Part shown: positions 34,240 to 43,506 of the stretch, one piece after another
How positions within the stretch are numbered: position 1 is the first letter of the stretch
Layout: each line of letters starts with the position of its first letter
Source: Paenibacillus illinoisensis NBRC 15959
GTDB taxonomy: Bacteria; Bacillota; Bacilli; Paenibacillales; Paenibacillaceae
DNA length: 64,000 bases
Direction of reading: 5' to 3'
NCBI RefSeq assembly: GCF_004000925.1
Contig: NZ_BIME01000007.1
Coordinates: 186,001 to 250,000, forward strand
Program-made: the position numbers and the translations under genes
Notes under the pieces: generated by a model
The model's input: only the letters and a program-made list of their open reading frames with translations
The model's database searches: none
Told to the model about the DNA's origin: nothing

Positions 34240-34289
34240 CCTGATTAGGAATCACATAGGCTAAAAGCCGCGCATCTCCGCGGCTGAAC

Positions 34290-34320
34290 GAAGACCGGAC
34301 CATGTTCCGGTCTTTTTTCG
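34290..34320 (+). terminator. Rho-independent terminator after the GNAT gene
   Basis: AAGACCGGA pairs with TCCGGTCTT and is followed by TTTTTT. A second GC-rich hairpin (AGCCGCG/CGCGGCT) stands just before it at 34265-34284. Confidence 0.85.
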
Positions 34321-34444
34321 TTTTTTGGGAACTCTGCATGAACGGTGCATTATCCATATGAGGCGGGGAGATCGTCCATGGAAGGATGTATGGGCCTTGG
34401 ATATAATCGGAAATTGAAGGACTAACAACAAGGAGGAATCATCA

Positions 34445-35281
34445 TTGAAACAGGTCATGAATCAAGATGACATGGGTCCTGGAGTGATCTTGCCGGGAAC
34501 ATCTGTATATAAGGTGCGCGCTGAACGAAGTGGACGCGAGTATGTAATTAACGTTTTTGTTCCGGATATCGCTCCGCCGTCCAGGGGGTATCCCGTAATC
34601 TATCTGCTTGATGCCAATGCTGTGTTCGGTACCATGGTGGAGGCTATGTGTGTTCAATCCGTGCGTTCAGATAAAACGGGAGTGGTCCCCGCAGTGATTG
34701 TCGGGGTTGGTTACGATGCGGAGCATCCTTTTCCGCCGGAAAGACATTACGATTTCATGATGTCGGTACCAGAAGCGGACCTGCCCCGAAGACCGGATGG
34801 GACAAGCTGGCCAGAACATGGCGGTGCAGAAGCGTTTATGCATTTTATCGAAGAACAGTTGAAGCCGGAGGTGGAGGAGAAGTATTCGATCGATCGCAGC
34901 AGGCAATCCATCGTAGGTCACTCCCTCGGCGGGTTATTCGTGTTGCAGATGCTGCTGGGCAATCCCGGAACATTTCGCCATTACATCGCAGGCAGTCCGT
35001 CCATCCACTGGAATTCAGCTTGGATTGAACAGCAGAGAGCATCATGGGTCTCGCGCGCCGAGAATTGCGGGACGGAGATGCACGTATTAATTGCAGCAGG
35101 GGAGCAGGAAGGAAGCCACCCGAGCGGCGTAGTGGGTCGTTCCAGGGAGCTCGCACATTGGCTGGGCCAGACGGGACTTGAGGGCTTCAGTGCCGAGTTT
35201 ACATGTTTTGAAGATGAAGGTCATATTTCGGTACTGCCGATATTGATGAGCAGGGCAATCCGATTTGCCTCTAGGGGATAG
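34445..35281 (+). CDS. Siderophore esterase-like alpha/beta hydrolase (BesA/IroE type)
   Basis: This 278-residue serine hydrolase of the putative esterase family shows VIYLLDANAVFG, VGVGYDAEHPFPPERHYDF, the nucleophile elbow VGHSLGG, AGSPSIHWN, and a final EDEGH histidine. These features match trilactone siderophore hydrolases. The TTG start has AAGGAGG nine bases upstream. It precedes the iron-siderophore regulator and transporter, which supports release of iron from imported ferric catecholates. No signal peptide is present, so it is cytoplasmic. A second esterase ends the cluster at 40245. Confidence 0.85.
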   Translation: MKQVMNQDDMGPGVILPGTSVYKVRAERSGREYVINVFVPDIAPPSRGYPVIYLLDANAVFGTMVEAMCVQSVRSDKTGVVPAVIVGVGYDAEHPFPPERHYDFMMSVPEADLPRRPDGTSWPEHGGAEAFMHFIEEQLKPEVEEKYSIDRSRQSIVGHSLGGLFVLQMLLGNPGTFRHYIAGSPSIHWNSAWIEQQRASWVSRAENCGTEMHVLIAAGEQEGSHPSGVVGRSRELAHWLGQTGLEGFSAEFTCFEDEGHISVLPILMSRAIRFASRG

Positions 35282-35364
35282 TGGATCATTTCTTTTTCTA
35301 ATGTGTCGATCCTGAGAAGGTCGTGCGAAATCCTGCGTAAATTTGATATACTAGAACGAGTAAA

Positions 35365-35379
35365 TGAGAATGGTTATCA
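35365..35379. promoter_or_regulatory. Fur box upstream of the AraC-type regulator
   Basis: TGAGAATGGTTATCA matches the 7-1-7 Fur consensus TGATAATNATTATCA at 12 of the 14 defined positions. It lies 20 bases before the start codon. Confidence 0.75.
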
Positions 35380-35398
35380 AATGGAGGCAGGAAAATAG

Positions 35399-37042
35399 AT
35401 GATTTCCCAAAACTTTCACAAGGAGCGCCTGATGGGTTCCGAACATCCGCTTGATCGTCTGACGTTGAAATTGCGAGATATCGAGAAAATCAAATCCACA
35501 ACAGGATGGGTGCTGCCCCAGCAGCATACATCCTCTTATATATTGGTCATGGTTACAGGTGGTGAAGCTTTGTTAACCCTGGATCACCGTTCCGTAAACA
35601 TAAGGGCACAAGGCGTATATTCATGTGTGCCTGAATCGACGTTTGGCTTGGCATCTTTTGGAGAAGAGGGCGCTGAAGTAACACTGGTCCGTTTCGATCT
35701 GTATGAGGAAGTCCCAGATGACACAAGTTCGCTGCGTCTCATTAAGGAGACACCTTTGTTTCGATCCGGTAGGGAGTTGGCAGTGGCCTCCACACTGCAG
35801 CTGGCTTTCCATTGTGAAGAAATGAATAACCTGTGGCACAGCGGCAAAGCCATGGATCGTTTCCATGCTCATCTGGAATTCCAGCAGGTCCTGGCTCACG
35901 TTACAGAGGCTCAAACTCCACTCAAGGAAGACTCTCAAATGTTGATTCAGCGTACCAAAGAATACATTGATGAACATTCCAATGAGAATCTGACGGTGGA
36001 ACTTCTCGCAGGCATGGCCGGACTCAGCCCGAAATATTACGTGGACTTGTTCAAACGAAGATATGGAATGAGCACCACGGACTACATATCAGGACTCCGG
36101 ATCAACCGGGCGAAGCAATTCATGGCCAGCACGGATCTGCGTCTGCGGGACATCGCCCACCAGGTCGGGTATCAGGATGAGTTTTACTTTAGCCGCAAAT
36201 TCAAAAAAATCGTTGGCGTATCCCCTTCGGTATACATGAACAGCCGTCGCCGCAAAATTGCCGCCTATCATATTGGGGTGACGGGACATTTGCTGGCGCT
36301 GAACATGACTCCGTATGCTGCCCCGCTGCACCCCAAATGGACGGCCTATTACTATCGCATGTACGGTAAGGACATTCCGGTGCACCTCAGTGCCTATCGT
36401 CTGGACGTGGAATGGGAATCCAAAATCCAGGCTCTGCAGGAGCATCAACCTGAATTGATTATCAGTTATGACCATTTGCGGCCTGAAGAGAGGAAAAGGC
36501 TAGAAGAGATTGCGCCTGTGCAGTATATTGCAGCTTCGGAGCATTCATGGCGCGTACAGCTGCAGACGCTGGCTGCGCAGGTGGGAGGAAAGCAGGATGC
36601 CGAAGCCTGGCTGTCAAGCTATGACCTCAAGGTCCAGCAGGCCAAGGGGCTAGTGCAGCAGGAACTCGGTAACGGTACGGCAGTTGTTATACGTTTGTTG
36701 AAACAGCAGTTCACCCGGTACAGCTCACCTTCCATGTCGGAAGTATTTTACGGCGATTTGGGTGTCAGACCCGCCTATACCAGTCCACAGGGAACGGTAT
36801 ACAACGAACCCATTAGCCTGGAACAGTTAAGTGCAATGAACGCCGATTGCATTTTCCTGATGGTGTGTCAGGAGAGTGAAACACTATCCGTATGGGAGGA
36901 TGTGCAGAAAACATCCTTATGGCAAAACATCAAGGCGGTACAGAATAATCGTCTGTATATCATTACGGCTGACCCTTGGCTTGAAAATTCCCCTGTATCC
37001 AATGAACGAATGGTGGATGACATGATGAATCTGCTTCGGTAA
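35399..37042 (+). CDS. AraC-type activator fused to a siderophore-binding domain (Btr-like)
   Basis: This 547-residue regulator has three parts: an N-terminal cupin-like region (to about 175), an AraC helix-turn-helix pair (about 190-285; LTVELLAGMAGLSPKYYVDL, LRDIAHQVGYQDEFYFSRKF), and a FecB/BtuF-like substrate-binding domain to the end (QPELIISYDHL, WLENSPVSNERMVDDM). The same architecture occurs in Bacillus Btr, which senses ferric bacillibactin directly and activates feuABC. GGAGG lies 11 bases before the ATG and a Fur box lies just upstream. Its target is probably the operon starting at 37161. Confidence 0.9.
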   Translation: MISQNFHKERLMGSEHPLDRLTLKLRDIEKIKSTTGWVLPQQHTSSYILVMVTGGEALLTLDHRSVNIRAQGVYSCVPESTFGLASFGEEGAEVTLVRFDLYEEVPDDTSSLRLIKETPLFRSGRELAVASTLQLAFHCEEMNNLWHSGKAMDRFHAHLEFQQVLAHVTEAQTPLKEDSQMLIQRTKEYIDEHSNENLTVELLAGMAGLSPKYYVDLFKRRYGMSTTDYISGLRINRAKQFMASTDLRLRDIAHQVGYQDEFYFSRKFKKIVGVSPSVYMNSRRRKIAAYHIGVTGHLLALNMTPYAAPLHPKWTAYYYRMYGKDIPVHLSAYRLDVEWESKIQALQEHQPELIISYDHLRPEERKRLEEIAPVQYIAASEHSWRVQLQTLAAQVGGKQDAEAWLSSYDLKVQQAKGLVQQELGNGTAVVIRLLKQQFTRYSSPSMSEVFYGDLGVRPAYTSPQGTVYNEPISLEQLSAMNADCIFLMVCQESETLSVWEDVQKTSLWQNIKAVQNNRLYIITADPWLENSPVSNERMVDDMMNLLR

Positions 37043-37108
37043 ATAATCCATAGGGATTCAGGACAGAGTCCATGGTCCTGTTTGTCATTCTTGTTTATCA
37101 TTCAATAA

Positions 37109-37123
37109 TGATTATTATTCTCA
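37109..37123. promoter_or_regulatory. Fur box upstream of the siderophore-binding protein
   Basis: TGATTATTATTCTCA matches the Fur 7-1-7 consensus at 12 of 14 defined positions, 38 bases before the start. It marks the operon as iron-repressed. Confidence 0.75.
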
Positions 37124-37160
37124 ATTAGAGAATGGAACTATTGAAGGGGGATCACTAGAG

Positions 37161-38162
37161 ATGAAGAAAAGACTGGGGTTGTTGCTGGCATTGATCTGTA
37201 TGCTGACTGTTCTGGCGGCATGCGGTAAACAGGAAGATACAGCAGGAGGAACGGAAAATTCAGCGCAGGCCGAAAGTACAGCAGCGAGTAGTGAAACGGA
37301 CACGAGCCAAGCAGCAGAAGGAACACGAACCATTCAGTATCTCGATCAGGAATACACGGTTCCAGCAGATGTTCAACGAATCGTAATTACCGGTTCGATG
37401 GAAGCGATGGAGGATGCATTGGTACTGGATGTACACCCTGTAGGTGCAATTACCTTTGGCGGGGAGTTCCCGGAGATGTATACCTCGATTACCGATCAAG
37501 CAGAGTCCATTGGACAGAAGATTGAGCCAAACTTTGAAACCATCTTGTCACTGAAACCGGATATTATTCTGGGAACCACCAAATTCAAGCCTGAAGTGGC
37601 TGAGCAGCTCGGCAAAATTGCCCCGTTCATTCAGGTATCTCACATTTCCACGAACTGGGAGGCGAATCTGAATCTGCTCGCTGAGTTGACAGGCAAGCAG
37701 GAGCTGGCCAAACAGGAGATTGAACAATACAAAGCAGCCCTGACAACGGCTCAGGCAGAGCTAGGTGATACACTGCAGAACAAAAAGGTCGTGGCGGTTC
37801 GAATCCGTAATGGACAGATGTATGTATATCCCGAGTCGGTCTTCGTGAACCCGATTCTGTACAATGACCTTGGATTCCAGGTCCCTTCCGAGATTCAGGC
37901 AGCGAAAGCACAGGAAGCGATCTCCGTGGAGAAATTTGCCGAGATGAATCCGGATGTGGTGTTTATTCAATTCGAAGCAACAGAGAATGCAGACACGCCG
38001 AATGCGCTTGAAGATCTGAAGAATAACCCGATCCTGCAGAAAACGACAGCTCTGCAAAATAATCAGGCGTTTGTTAACGTGATTGATCCGCTTGCCGAAG
38101 GAGGCCCGGCATGGAGCCGGATTCATTTCCTGGAGGCCGCTGTGGAGCAGCTAACCAAATAA
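37161..38162 (+). CDS. Iron-siderophore ABC binding lipoprotein (FeuA-like)
   Basis: This 333-residue family-8 binding protein has the signal MKKRLGLLLALICMLTVLAAC with Cys21 as the lipid anchor, followed by a Ser/Glu/Thr-rich tether. The mature part shows VPADVQRIVITG, LKPDIILGTTKF, IQVSHISTNWEANL and MNPDVVFIQF, typical of ferric siderophore binders. It is the first gene of a Fur-box operon with two FecCD permeases and an esterase, the order of Bacillus feuABC-ybbA. It presents ferric catecholate siderophore to the permeases. Confidence 0.92.
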   Translation: MKKRLGLLLALICMLTVLAACGKQEDTAGGTENSAQAESTAASSETDTSQAAEGTRTIQYLDQEYTVPADVQRIVITGSMEAMEDALVLDVHPVGAITFGGEFPEMYTSITDQAESIGQKIEPNFETILSLKPDIILGTTKFKPEVAEQLGKIAPFIQVSHISTNWEANLNLLAELTGKQELAKQEIEQYKAALTTAQAELGDTLQNKKVVAVRIRNGQMYVYPESVFVNPILYNDLGFQVPSEIQAAKAQEAISVEKFAEMNPDVVFIQFEATENADTPNALEDLKNNPILQKTTALQNNQAFVNVIDPLAEGGPAWSRIHFLEAAVEQLTK

Positions 38163-38185
38163 TTAGAGCAAGGCGTGTATAATCC

Positions 38186-39193
38186 ATGCAAAAAAGAAGA
38201 TTGAATCCGGCGGTGCTGTTTGCAGCAGCGCCTCTGATTATTGCAGCCACCATTCTGGCATCCATAATGTATGGAGCCAAAAATATTGATGTTTCCACGG
38301 TCATTGCAAGTATCTTTGAATTTGACACGAACAGCATCGATCATCAGATCATTGTGTCTTCACGGCTTCCACGCGTGATTGGTGCTCTGCTGATCGGCGC
38401 TTTTTTGGCCGTATCCGGCGCTCTCATGCAGGGGATGACAAGAAACTATCTTGCCTCCCCTTCCATTATGGGGGTATCCGATGGGTCGGTCGTTGTAATC
38501 ACGCTATGCATGGTATTTATGCCGAATACGTCTTCCCTTGGGCTTATTTTTTATTCCCTGGCGGGATCTGCTCTGGGAGCAGGGCTCGTATTTTTCATTG
38601 CCTGGCTGCTGCCCGGCGGAATGTCCCCTGTGCGGCTTGCCATCCTGGGCACGATTATTGGCACATTTCTAGGTGGTGTGTCGCAGGCTGTAGCGACCTA
38701 CTATCAGGTGTCCCAGACCATCAGCTTCTGGTACAACGCCAGACTGCATCAGATGGATCCGACCATGATCAAGCTGATTATTCCCTTTGCTGTGGTGGGA
38801 TTGGCGTTAGCGCTGATCCTTTCGAAGTCCGTTACCATTCTGTCCATGGGAGATGACGTTGCAACAAGCCTAGGACAACGGACCGAATGGGTCAAGGCAT
38901 TATCCATCCTGAGCGTTGTTATTTTAACGGGGATTTCCGTGGCATTGGCAGGGAAGATCGCATTTGTCGGTTTGTTAATACCGCACATCACGCGTTTTTT
39001 CTTCGGTGTGGATTACCGCTGGGTTGTTCCTTGTTCAGCCATTCTGGGCGGGATATTCCTTGCATGGTGCGACATTCTGAGCAGGTTCATCAATTCACCA
39101 TTTGAAACACCGATTGGGGTTGTCACCGCATTGTTTGGCGTGCCTTTTTTCCTCTATCTGATCAAGACCAAAGGAGGGGGAAAACATGCCTGA
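38186..39193 (+). CDS. FecCD-family iron-siderophore permease (FeuB-like)
   Basis: This 335-residue permease has about ten helices. Family motifs include SSRLPRVIGALLIGAFLAVSGALMQGM, ASPSIMGVSDGS and KIAFVGLLIPHITRFFFG. The ATG overlaps nothing upstream and has a modest AAGGCG site. The last eight bases overlap the next permease gene. No ATPase is encoded in the cluster, so a shared siderophore ATPase (as YusV in Bacillus) is expected elsewhere. Confidence 0.93.
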   Translation: MQKRRLNPAVLFAAAPLIIAATILASIMYGAKNIDVSTVIASIFEFDTNSIDHQIIVSSRLPRVIGALLIGAFLAVSGALMQGMTRNYLASPSIMGVSDGSVVVITLCMVFMPNTSSLGLIFYSLAGSALGAGLVFFIAWLLPGGMSPVRLAILGTIIGTFLGGVSQAVATYYQVSQTISFWYNARLHQMDPTMIKLIIPFAVVGLALALILSKSVTILSMGDDVATSLGQRTEWVKALSILSVVILTGISVALAGKIAFVGLLIPHITRFFFGVDYRWVVPCSAILGGIFLAWCDILSRFINSPFETPIGVVTALFGVPFFLYLIKTKGGGKHA

Positions 39194-40208
39194 ACGGAAG
39201 CGTGGAAAATTATGGACCGTTATATTCGTATGTGCAGCTATTATCGCAACGGCAGTGTATATCAGTCTGACGAACGGTACGTTCGATATCTCGGTCATGG
39301 AGGTAGTCAAAACCTTATTGCGGCTGGACCCCGTGCATGAACATGACCTCGTTATTTTCGACTTCAGGCTGCCGCGGATCGTCATTGCCCTGCTGCTTGG
39401 GCTGGGACTTGGCATTGCAGGGGCGGTTATTCAGGGGATTGCCCGCAATCCGCTGGCTGATCCAGGCTTGCTTGGAATCAATGCAGGAGCGGGAACGGCC
39501 ATGGTGCTGTTTATGCTGCTGTTCCAGGGTTCCATATCGGGGACCGGCTGGTTGTCTATTATGGCCCTGCCGCTGTTTGGGCTGATCGGAGGCTTAGTGG
39601 CGGTAACTCTTATTCTGTGGTTTGCCCAGGAGCGGGGACAGCTGGATTCGCAGCGGCTGATCTTGGTCGGGATTGCCATCGGTTCGGGCTTTAGTGCAAT
39701 CACGCTCTATCTTTCCCTGAAGATGAACCCTGGGGACTTTGAGATGGCCACCGTCTGGTTGACGGGCAGTATCTATAATGCCAACTGGCGCTTCATTGCG
39801 GCCATGATACCCTGGCTGGTGCTGCTTATTCCGCTGCTTTGGCTGAAATCCCGTGTACTTGATGTAATGCAGCTGCAGGAGGCCAGCAGTCAGGGGCTCG
39901 GCGTGGATGTGCACCGGGAGAGAAAACTGCTGCTGCTCGGCAGTGTTGGACTGGTCAGCGCCTGTGTTGCCGTCTCCGGCAGTATCGGATTTGTTGGTCT
40001 CATCGCTCCTCACATCGCCAGAAGACTGGTAGGTCTTCATTATAATCGGGTCATTCCGGTATCCGGGCTGGTAGGTATGGCCATGGTCGTCGTGGGTGAT
40101 CTGATTGGCAAAACCGTATTTGCCCCGGCAGAGCTGCCTGTAGGCATTGTGATCTCCATTATCGGAGTACCGTATTTTATATTTTTGCTGCTCAAAAACC
40201 GGATGTGA
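39186..40208 (+). CDS. FecCD-family iron-siderophore permease (FeuC-like)
   Basis: This 340-residue partner permease has FRLPRIVIALLLGLGLGIAGAVIQG, NPLADPGLLGINAGAG and GSIGFVGLIAPHIARRLVG. The ATG lies within the end of the preceding gene after AAAGGAGGGGG. Together the two form the heterodimeric channel for the ferric siderophore. The following esterase gene starts 36 bases after its stop. Confidence 0.94.
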   Translation: MPERKRGKLWTVIFVCAAIIATAVYISLTNGTFDISVMEVVKTLLRLDPVHEHDLVIFDFRLPRIVIALLLGLGLGIAGAVIQGIARNPLADPGLLGINAGAGTAMVLFMLLFQGSISGTGWLSIMALPLFGLIGGLVAVTLILWFAQERGQLDSQRLILVGIAIGSGFSAITLYLSLKMNPGDFEMATVWLTGSIYNANWRFIAAMIPWLVLLIPLLWLKSRVLDVMQLQEASSQGLGVDVHRERKLLLLGSVGLVSACVAVSGSIGFVGLIAPHIARRLVGLHYNRVIPVSGLVGMAMVVVGDLIGKTVFAPAELPVGIVISIIGVPYFIFLLLKNRM

Positions 40209-40244
40209 TTGGCCGGATTCGCATTGGAGGAGAGGAATTCTAGC

Positions 40245-40976
40245 ATGAGTAAATGGATACATGAGACAGTAGGCGGCTGGACGCTTCATCTTCTTCTCCC
40301 ACCCTCCTACGCTGATGGAGGTCGTTATCCTGTCGTTTATATTCAGGATGGGGGAGCAGTAGCCAAGGCCTGCAGCAATCTTTTGAATCATTATTACCGA
40401 ACGGGAAGGCTGCCTGAAGTGATTTTGGTTGGCATTGAGGCCCATAATCGGAACGATGATTATACGCCTTGGCCATTGCCTGCCCTTACGGCTTCGTTTT
40501 CGTCCTTTGGCGGACATGGCAGAGCTTATCTGCATACGATTGTCAAGCAGTTGAAACCGCACGTGGATTCGAACTATCGCACATTGTCAGATCGAGCAAA
40601 TACGGGAATCATGGGTTGTTCACTTGGGGGCTTAATTTCCCTGTATGCAGCCACCGAATTCCCGCACGTATTTGGCAAAGTCGGGGCGCTGTCTGCTTCG
40701 ATGTGGTACGAAGGCTTTTTGGATTACATGACCGGGCAAGCCTGGTCTGATCGAAGTGAACTGAAGCTCTATATGTATGTGGGCAGCCTGGAGGGCATCT
40801 ACAAACAAAATATTCAGGCCCATATGCTGGACTATACGCGTGCAGCGGTTAGGGCGATTTTGGCAAAGGGATACCCCGCTGATCGGTTGAACTATGTTGA
40901 GGAAGAGGGAGGAACACATGACATGCTGTTCTTTGCCAAACACTTTCCCGAAGCGCTGGAGTGGCTGTTTACCTAG
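40245..40976 (+). CDS. Putative siderophore esterase (YbbA-like alpha/beta hydrolase)
   Basis: This 243-residue hydrolase of the putative esterase family shows LHLLLPPSYADGGRYPVVYIQDGG, LVGIEAHNRNDDYTPWP, the nucleophile elbow MGCSLGGL, and a late EEGGTHDMLFF histidine. The ATG at 40245 follows GAGAGGAA; a TTG at 40209 would extend into the spacer. Its position at the end of a feuABC-like operon equals that of ybbA in Bacillus. It probably opens the imported ferric trilactone to release iron. It is distinct from the esterase at 34445. Confidence 0.87.
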   Translation: MSKWIHETVGGWTLHLLLPPSYADGGRYPVVYIQDGGAVAKACSNLLNHYYRTGRLPEVILVGIEAHNRNDDYTPWPLPALTASFSSFGGHGRAYLHTIVKQLKPHVDSNYRTLSDRANTGIMGCSLGGLISLYAATEFPHVFGKVGALSASMWYEGFLDYMTGQAWSDRSELKLYMYVGSLEGIYKQNIQAHMLDYTRAAVRAILAKGYPADRLNYVEEEGGTHDMLFFAKHFPEALEWLFT

Positions 40977-41078
40977 CGGGAACTGGCTCTGAGCACCCCT
41001 CGTCCCATTTCCAGGCGGATAGCCTTGTCCTTATGAATTCGCCCATGCTATATTGGGGAGATGTGAGGAGATGAGGAT

Positions 41079-41834
41079 ATGAAGCTAGTGTCCTGGAATG
41101 TGAATGGGTTAAGGGCATGCGTTACGAAAGGATTCATGGATTATTATAAGGAAAGCCAGGCCGATATTTTCTGTGTGCAGGAGACCAAACTTCAGGCAGG
41201 GCAGATTGAGATGGACCTCGGGGAAGATGTGTACCAATACTGGAATTATGCCATCAAAAAAGGATATTCCGGCACAGCCGTATTTACCCGGATCAAGCCG
41301 TTATCCGTCCGCTACGGGATGGAGGAAGACAGCGAACCGGAAGGCCGGATGATTACGCTGGAGTTTGACCTCTTTTACCTGGTGAATGTATATACGCCCA
41401 ATGCGAAGCGTGATCTGACCCGTCTTCCATATCGACTGGAGTGGGAGGATCGTTTCCTGAAATATATCCTGCAGCTTGAGCAGACCAAGCCGGTCATTGT
41501 CTGTGGTGACCTGAATGTGGCTCATCAGGAGATTGACCTGAAGAATCCGAAGCCCAATATGGGCAACTCCGGATTTACGCTGGAAGAACGGGGGAAAATG
41601 ACCGAACTGCTGGCGGCGGGATATGTGGACAGCTTCCGGCATTTGTATCCAGATCGCACGGACGTGTATAGCTGGTGGTCTTATATGCCAAAGGTACGGG
41701 AGCGGAATGTGGGCTGGCGTATCGATTATTTCCTCGTGTCCAATCAACTGGCACCACTGGTTGAAGATGCAAACATCGACTGTCATGTGATGGGTAGTGA
41801 CCACTGTCCAGTCGGACTAACGCTGCAACTGTAG
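41079..41834 (+). CDS. exoA: Exodeoxyribonuclease III
   Basis: This 251-residue DNA repair nuclease cuts at abasic sites and trims 3' ends. All active-site motifs of the ExoA/APE1 family are visible: SWNVNGLRAC, CVQETKLQ with the metal glutamate, VYTPNAKRDL, CGDLNVAH, RIDYFLVSN and GSDHCPVGL with the catalytic histidine. GAGGAGATGAGG stands before the ATG. It is monocistronic with a terminator downstream. Confidence 0.96.
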   Translation: MKLVSWNVNGLRACVTKGFMDYYKESQADIFCVQETKLQAGQIEMDLGEDVYQYWNYAIKKGYSGTAVFTRIKPLSVRYGMEEDSEPEGRMITLEFDLFYLVNVYTPNAKRDLTRLPYRLEWEDRFLKYILQLEQTKPVIVCGDLNVAHQEIDLKNPKPNMGNSGFTLEERGKMTELLAAGYVDSFRHLYPDRTDVYSWWSYMPKVRERNVGWRIDYFLVSNQLAPLVEDANIDCHVMGSDHCPVGLTLQL

Positions 41835-41871
41835 CAGTCGCAGAATAGGCTGAATAATAGAGTAAGGTGAG

Positions 41872-41914
41872 AACCGCAGGTTTCCGATAATTCATCGGGA
41901 ATTTGCGGTTTTTT
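41872..41914 (+). terminator. Rho-independent terminator after exoA
   Basis: AACCGCA pairs with TGCGGTT around an inner CCGAT/ATCGG hairpin, then a T-run. Confidence 0.8.
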
Positions 41915-42130
41915 GGTGTGAACTGGGTTGTCTATCCCCTCTAATATAATGCTGGACAGTCCCTTCTCAGCCCGCAGGGTAAGTTATGAACTGGACTTTG
42001 GTTGGGGGAAGAACTGGACCCCGGATTGTTCCGGTTACAACGGTTCTTGGGTAGGATTAAAGAATACATATAGGAACGTTATGCAAGGCATAGACGAAGA
42101 TGAGATTAGCGTGTAAGGGGTAGAGAAGCG

Positions 42131-43114
42131 ATGAACAAGGGTTTACGGAGAGTGGTGAAAGTATTAGGTAGCCTGATGCTGACGACAGGTCTGCTGCTGC
42201 TTACAGGTACGGCTTACGAAGCTTATCAGTCTGCACAGGATATGAAGTCATATACGCCGCCTGGCAGGCTGTATGAGGTAAGTGGACGTAATATGCACCT
42301 CTACTCGGCGGGAAAGGGATCCGTGACCGTTGTACTTGCATCAGGCTGGGGAACACCGAATCCCTACGTGGATTTCAGTCCGCTGTATGACAAGCTGAAA
42401 TCCCACGTGAAAATTGCCGTGTATGACCGATTCGGGTATGGATACAGCGACTATACAGAGCAGCCGCGTGACATCGATACCGTTGTAGATGAAGTTCATC
42501 AATTGCTTCGCAAATCCGGTCAGCGACCACCGTACATCATGGTGGGTCACTCCCTGGGATCTCTGGAGACCATTCGATATGCACAAATGTATCCGGATGA
42601 AGTGGCAGGTATCGTTATGATCGATGGGGGTAGTCCTGAATATTACAGCACGGCGGAGATGGATGCGCCAGACTGGTATTTCGATTCAGCAAGATTTCTG
42701 GTGAAAACAGGCATTGCACGAACATTGCTGCATTCGGATCGGATGATGGCAACGCTGGTTATTGACCCGGACCTGGTTGCGGAACCAATGAAAAAGGCCG
42801 CTACCAGTTCGGCGCTGAAGCATGCGTACAACGACAACGTGATGGATGAGATTCATCGTTCCAAGGTTAACGCAGCCCGTGTGCTGGAGAACAAACAGCC
42901 ATTTTCCTTTCCTCTAACCATTCTTACGGCCGGATCAGATCAACCAAGTGAGGGAAGCCTGGCATGGCAGGCAGATCAAGCCGAGTTTGCCTCATGGTCC
43001 GTACAGGGGAGACAGCAGATTGTTCCTCACGCCAAACATTACATTCATAACAGTCAACCGGATGCCGTTGCGGGTGCTATTTTGGACATGGCTGAATCCA
43101 CAGGTCACAAATGA
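42131..43114 (+). CDS. Membrane-anchored alpha/beta hydrolase
   Basis: This 327-residue hydrolase has an N-terminal hydrophobic segment (VLGSLMLTTGLLLLTGTAY) that is a signal anchor. The alpha/beta fold shows VVLASGWGTPNPYVDF, KIAVYDRFGYGYSDY, the nucleophile elbow VGHSLGSLET, VIDGGSPEYY and a final HAKHYIHNSQP histidine. This type includes proline-iminopeptidase-like and lactonase enzymes; the substrate is not deducible. GGGGTAGAG precedes the ATG. A small secreted or membrane protein gene follows after 44 bases. Confidence 0.87.
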   Translation: MNKGLRRVVKVLGSLMLTTGLLLLTGTAYEAYQSAQDMKSYTPPGRLYEVSGRNMHLYSAGKGSVTVVLASGWGTPNPYVDFSPLYDKLKSHVKIAVYDRFGYGYSDYTEQPRDIDTVVDEVHQLLRKSGQRPPYIMVGHSLGSLETIRYAQMYPDEVAGIVMIDGGSPEYYSTAEMDAPDWYFDSARFLVKTGIARTLLHSDRMMATLVIDPDLVAEPMKKAATSSALKHAYNDNVMDEIHRSKVNAARVLENKQPFSFPLTILTAGSDQPSEGSLAWQADQAEFASWSVQGRQQIVPHAKHYIHNSQPDAVAGAILDMAESTGHK

Positions 43115-43158
43115 AACATATAATCTCCGAAACAAACAGCGAACAGGAGGCAGATTGG

Positions 43159-43338
43159 ATGAGAAAATTAAGGGTCGTCACCAAGTTCGCATCCTTGCTC
43201 CTGGCAAGCAGTGTACTCTCTCTCTTGATTCTAACCCTATCTTTCTTGTGCTTCACAGCCAGAGTAGATGCAGCATCTGTAGCACATTTTACGGAACAGT
43301 CGGATTACATCATTCATGTGTTTCGATTATTTTTCTAG
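43159..43338 (+). CDS. Small membrane or secreted protein, 59 residues
   Basis: The ATG at 43159 has a perfect AGGAGG eight bases upstream. The product begins MRKLRVVTKFASLLLAS, has a hydrophobic core (VLSLLILTLSFLCF) and a possible signal-peptidase site after ARVDA. About 20 residues would remain if it is cleaved. No family is recognised. It probably shares the transcript of the hydrolase gene. Confidence 0.6.
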   Translation: MRKLRVVTKFASLLLASSVLSLLILTLSFLCFTARVDAASVAHFTEQSDYIIHVFRLFF

Positions 43339-43506
43339 GTCCATGATAGGAATGAATGGCGGATGCTTTGCATGAAAGCAGCCTGATGCTGCATGTAGTG
43401 CAAGGTATTTTTGATTTCGACTGGAAACCTAACAGGTTACATGGTATGTTATATCTTTATACTAGAGTAGTAAGCAACTATAGAAGAAGACAGGAGAGGA
43501 TCGAAC

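Noticed and set aside
39594..40562. 322-residue minus-strand frame over the FecCD permease
   Set aside because: Antisense to two recognised genes, no family motif, His/Gln-rich translation.
41928..42116. 62-residue + frame before the alpha/beta hydrolase
   Set aside because: Weak start context and no recognisable feature; the region more likely holds the promoter of the hydrolase.
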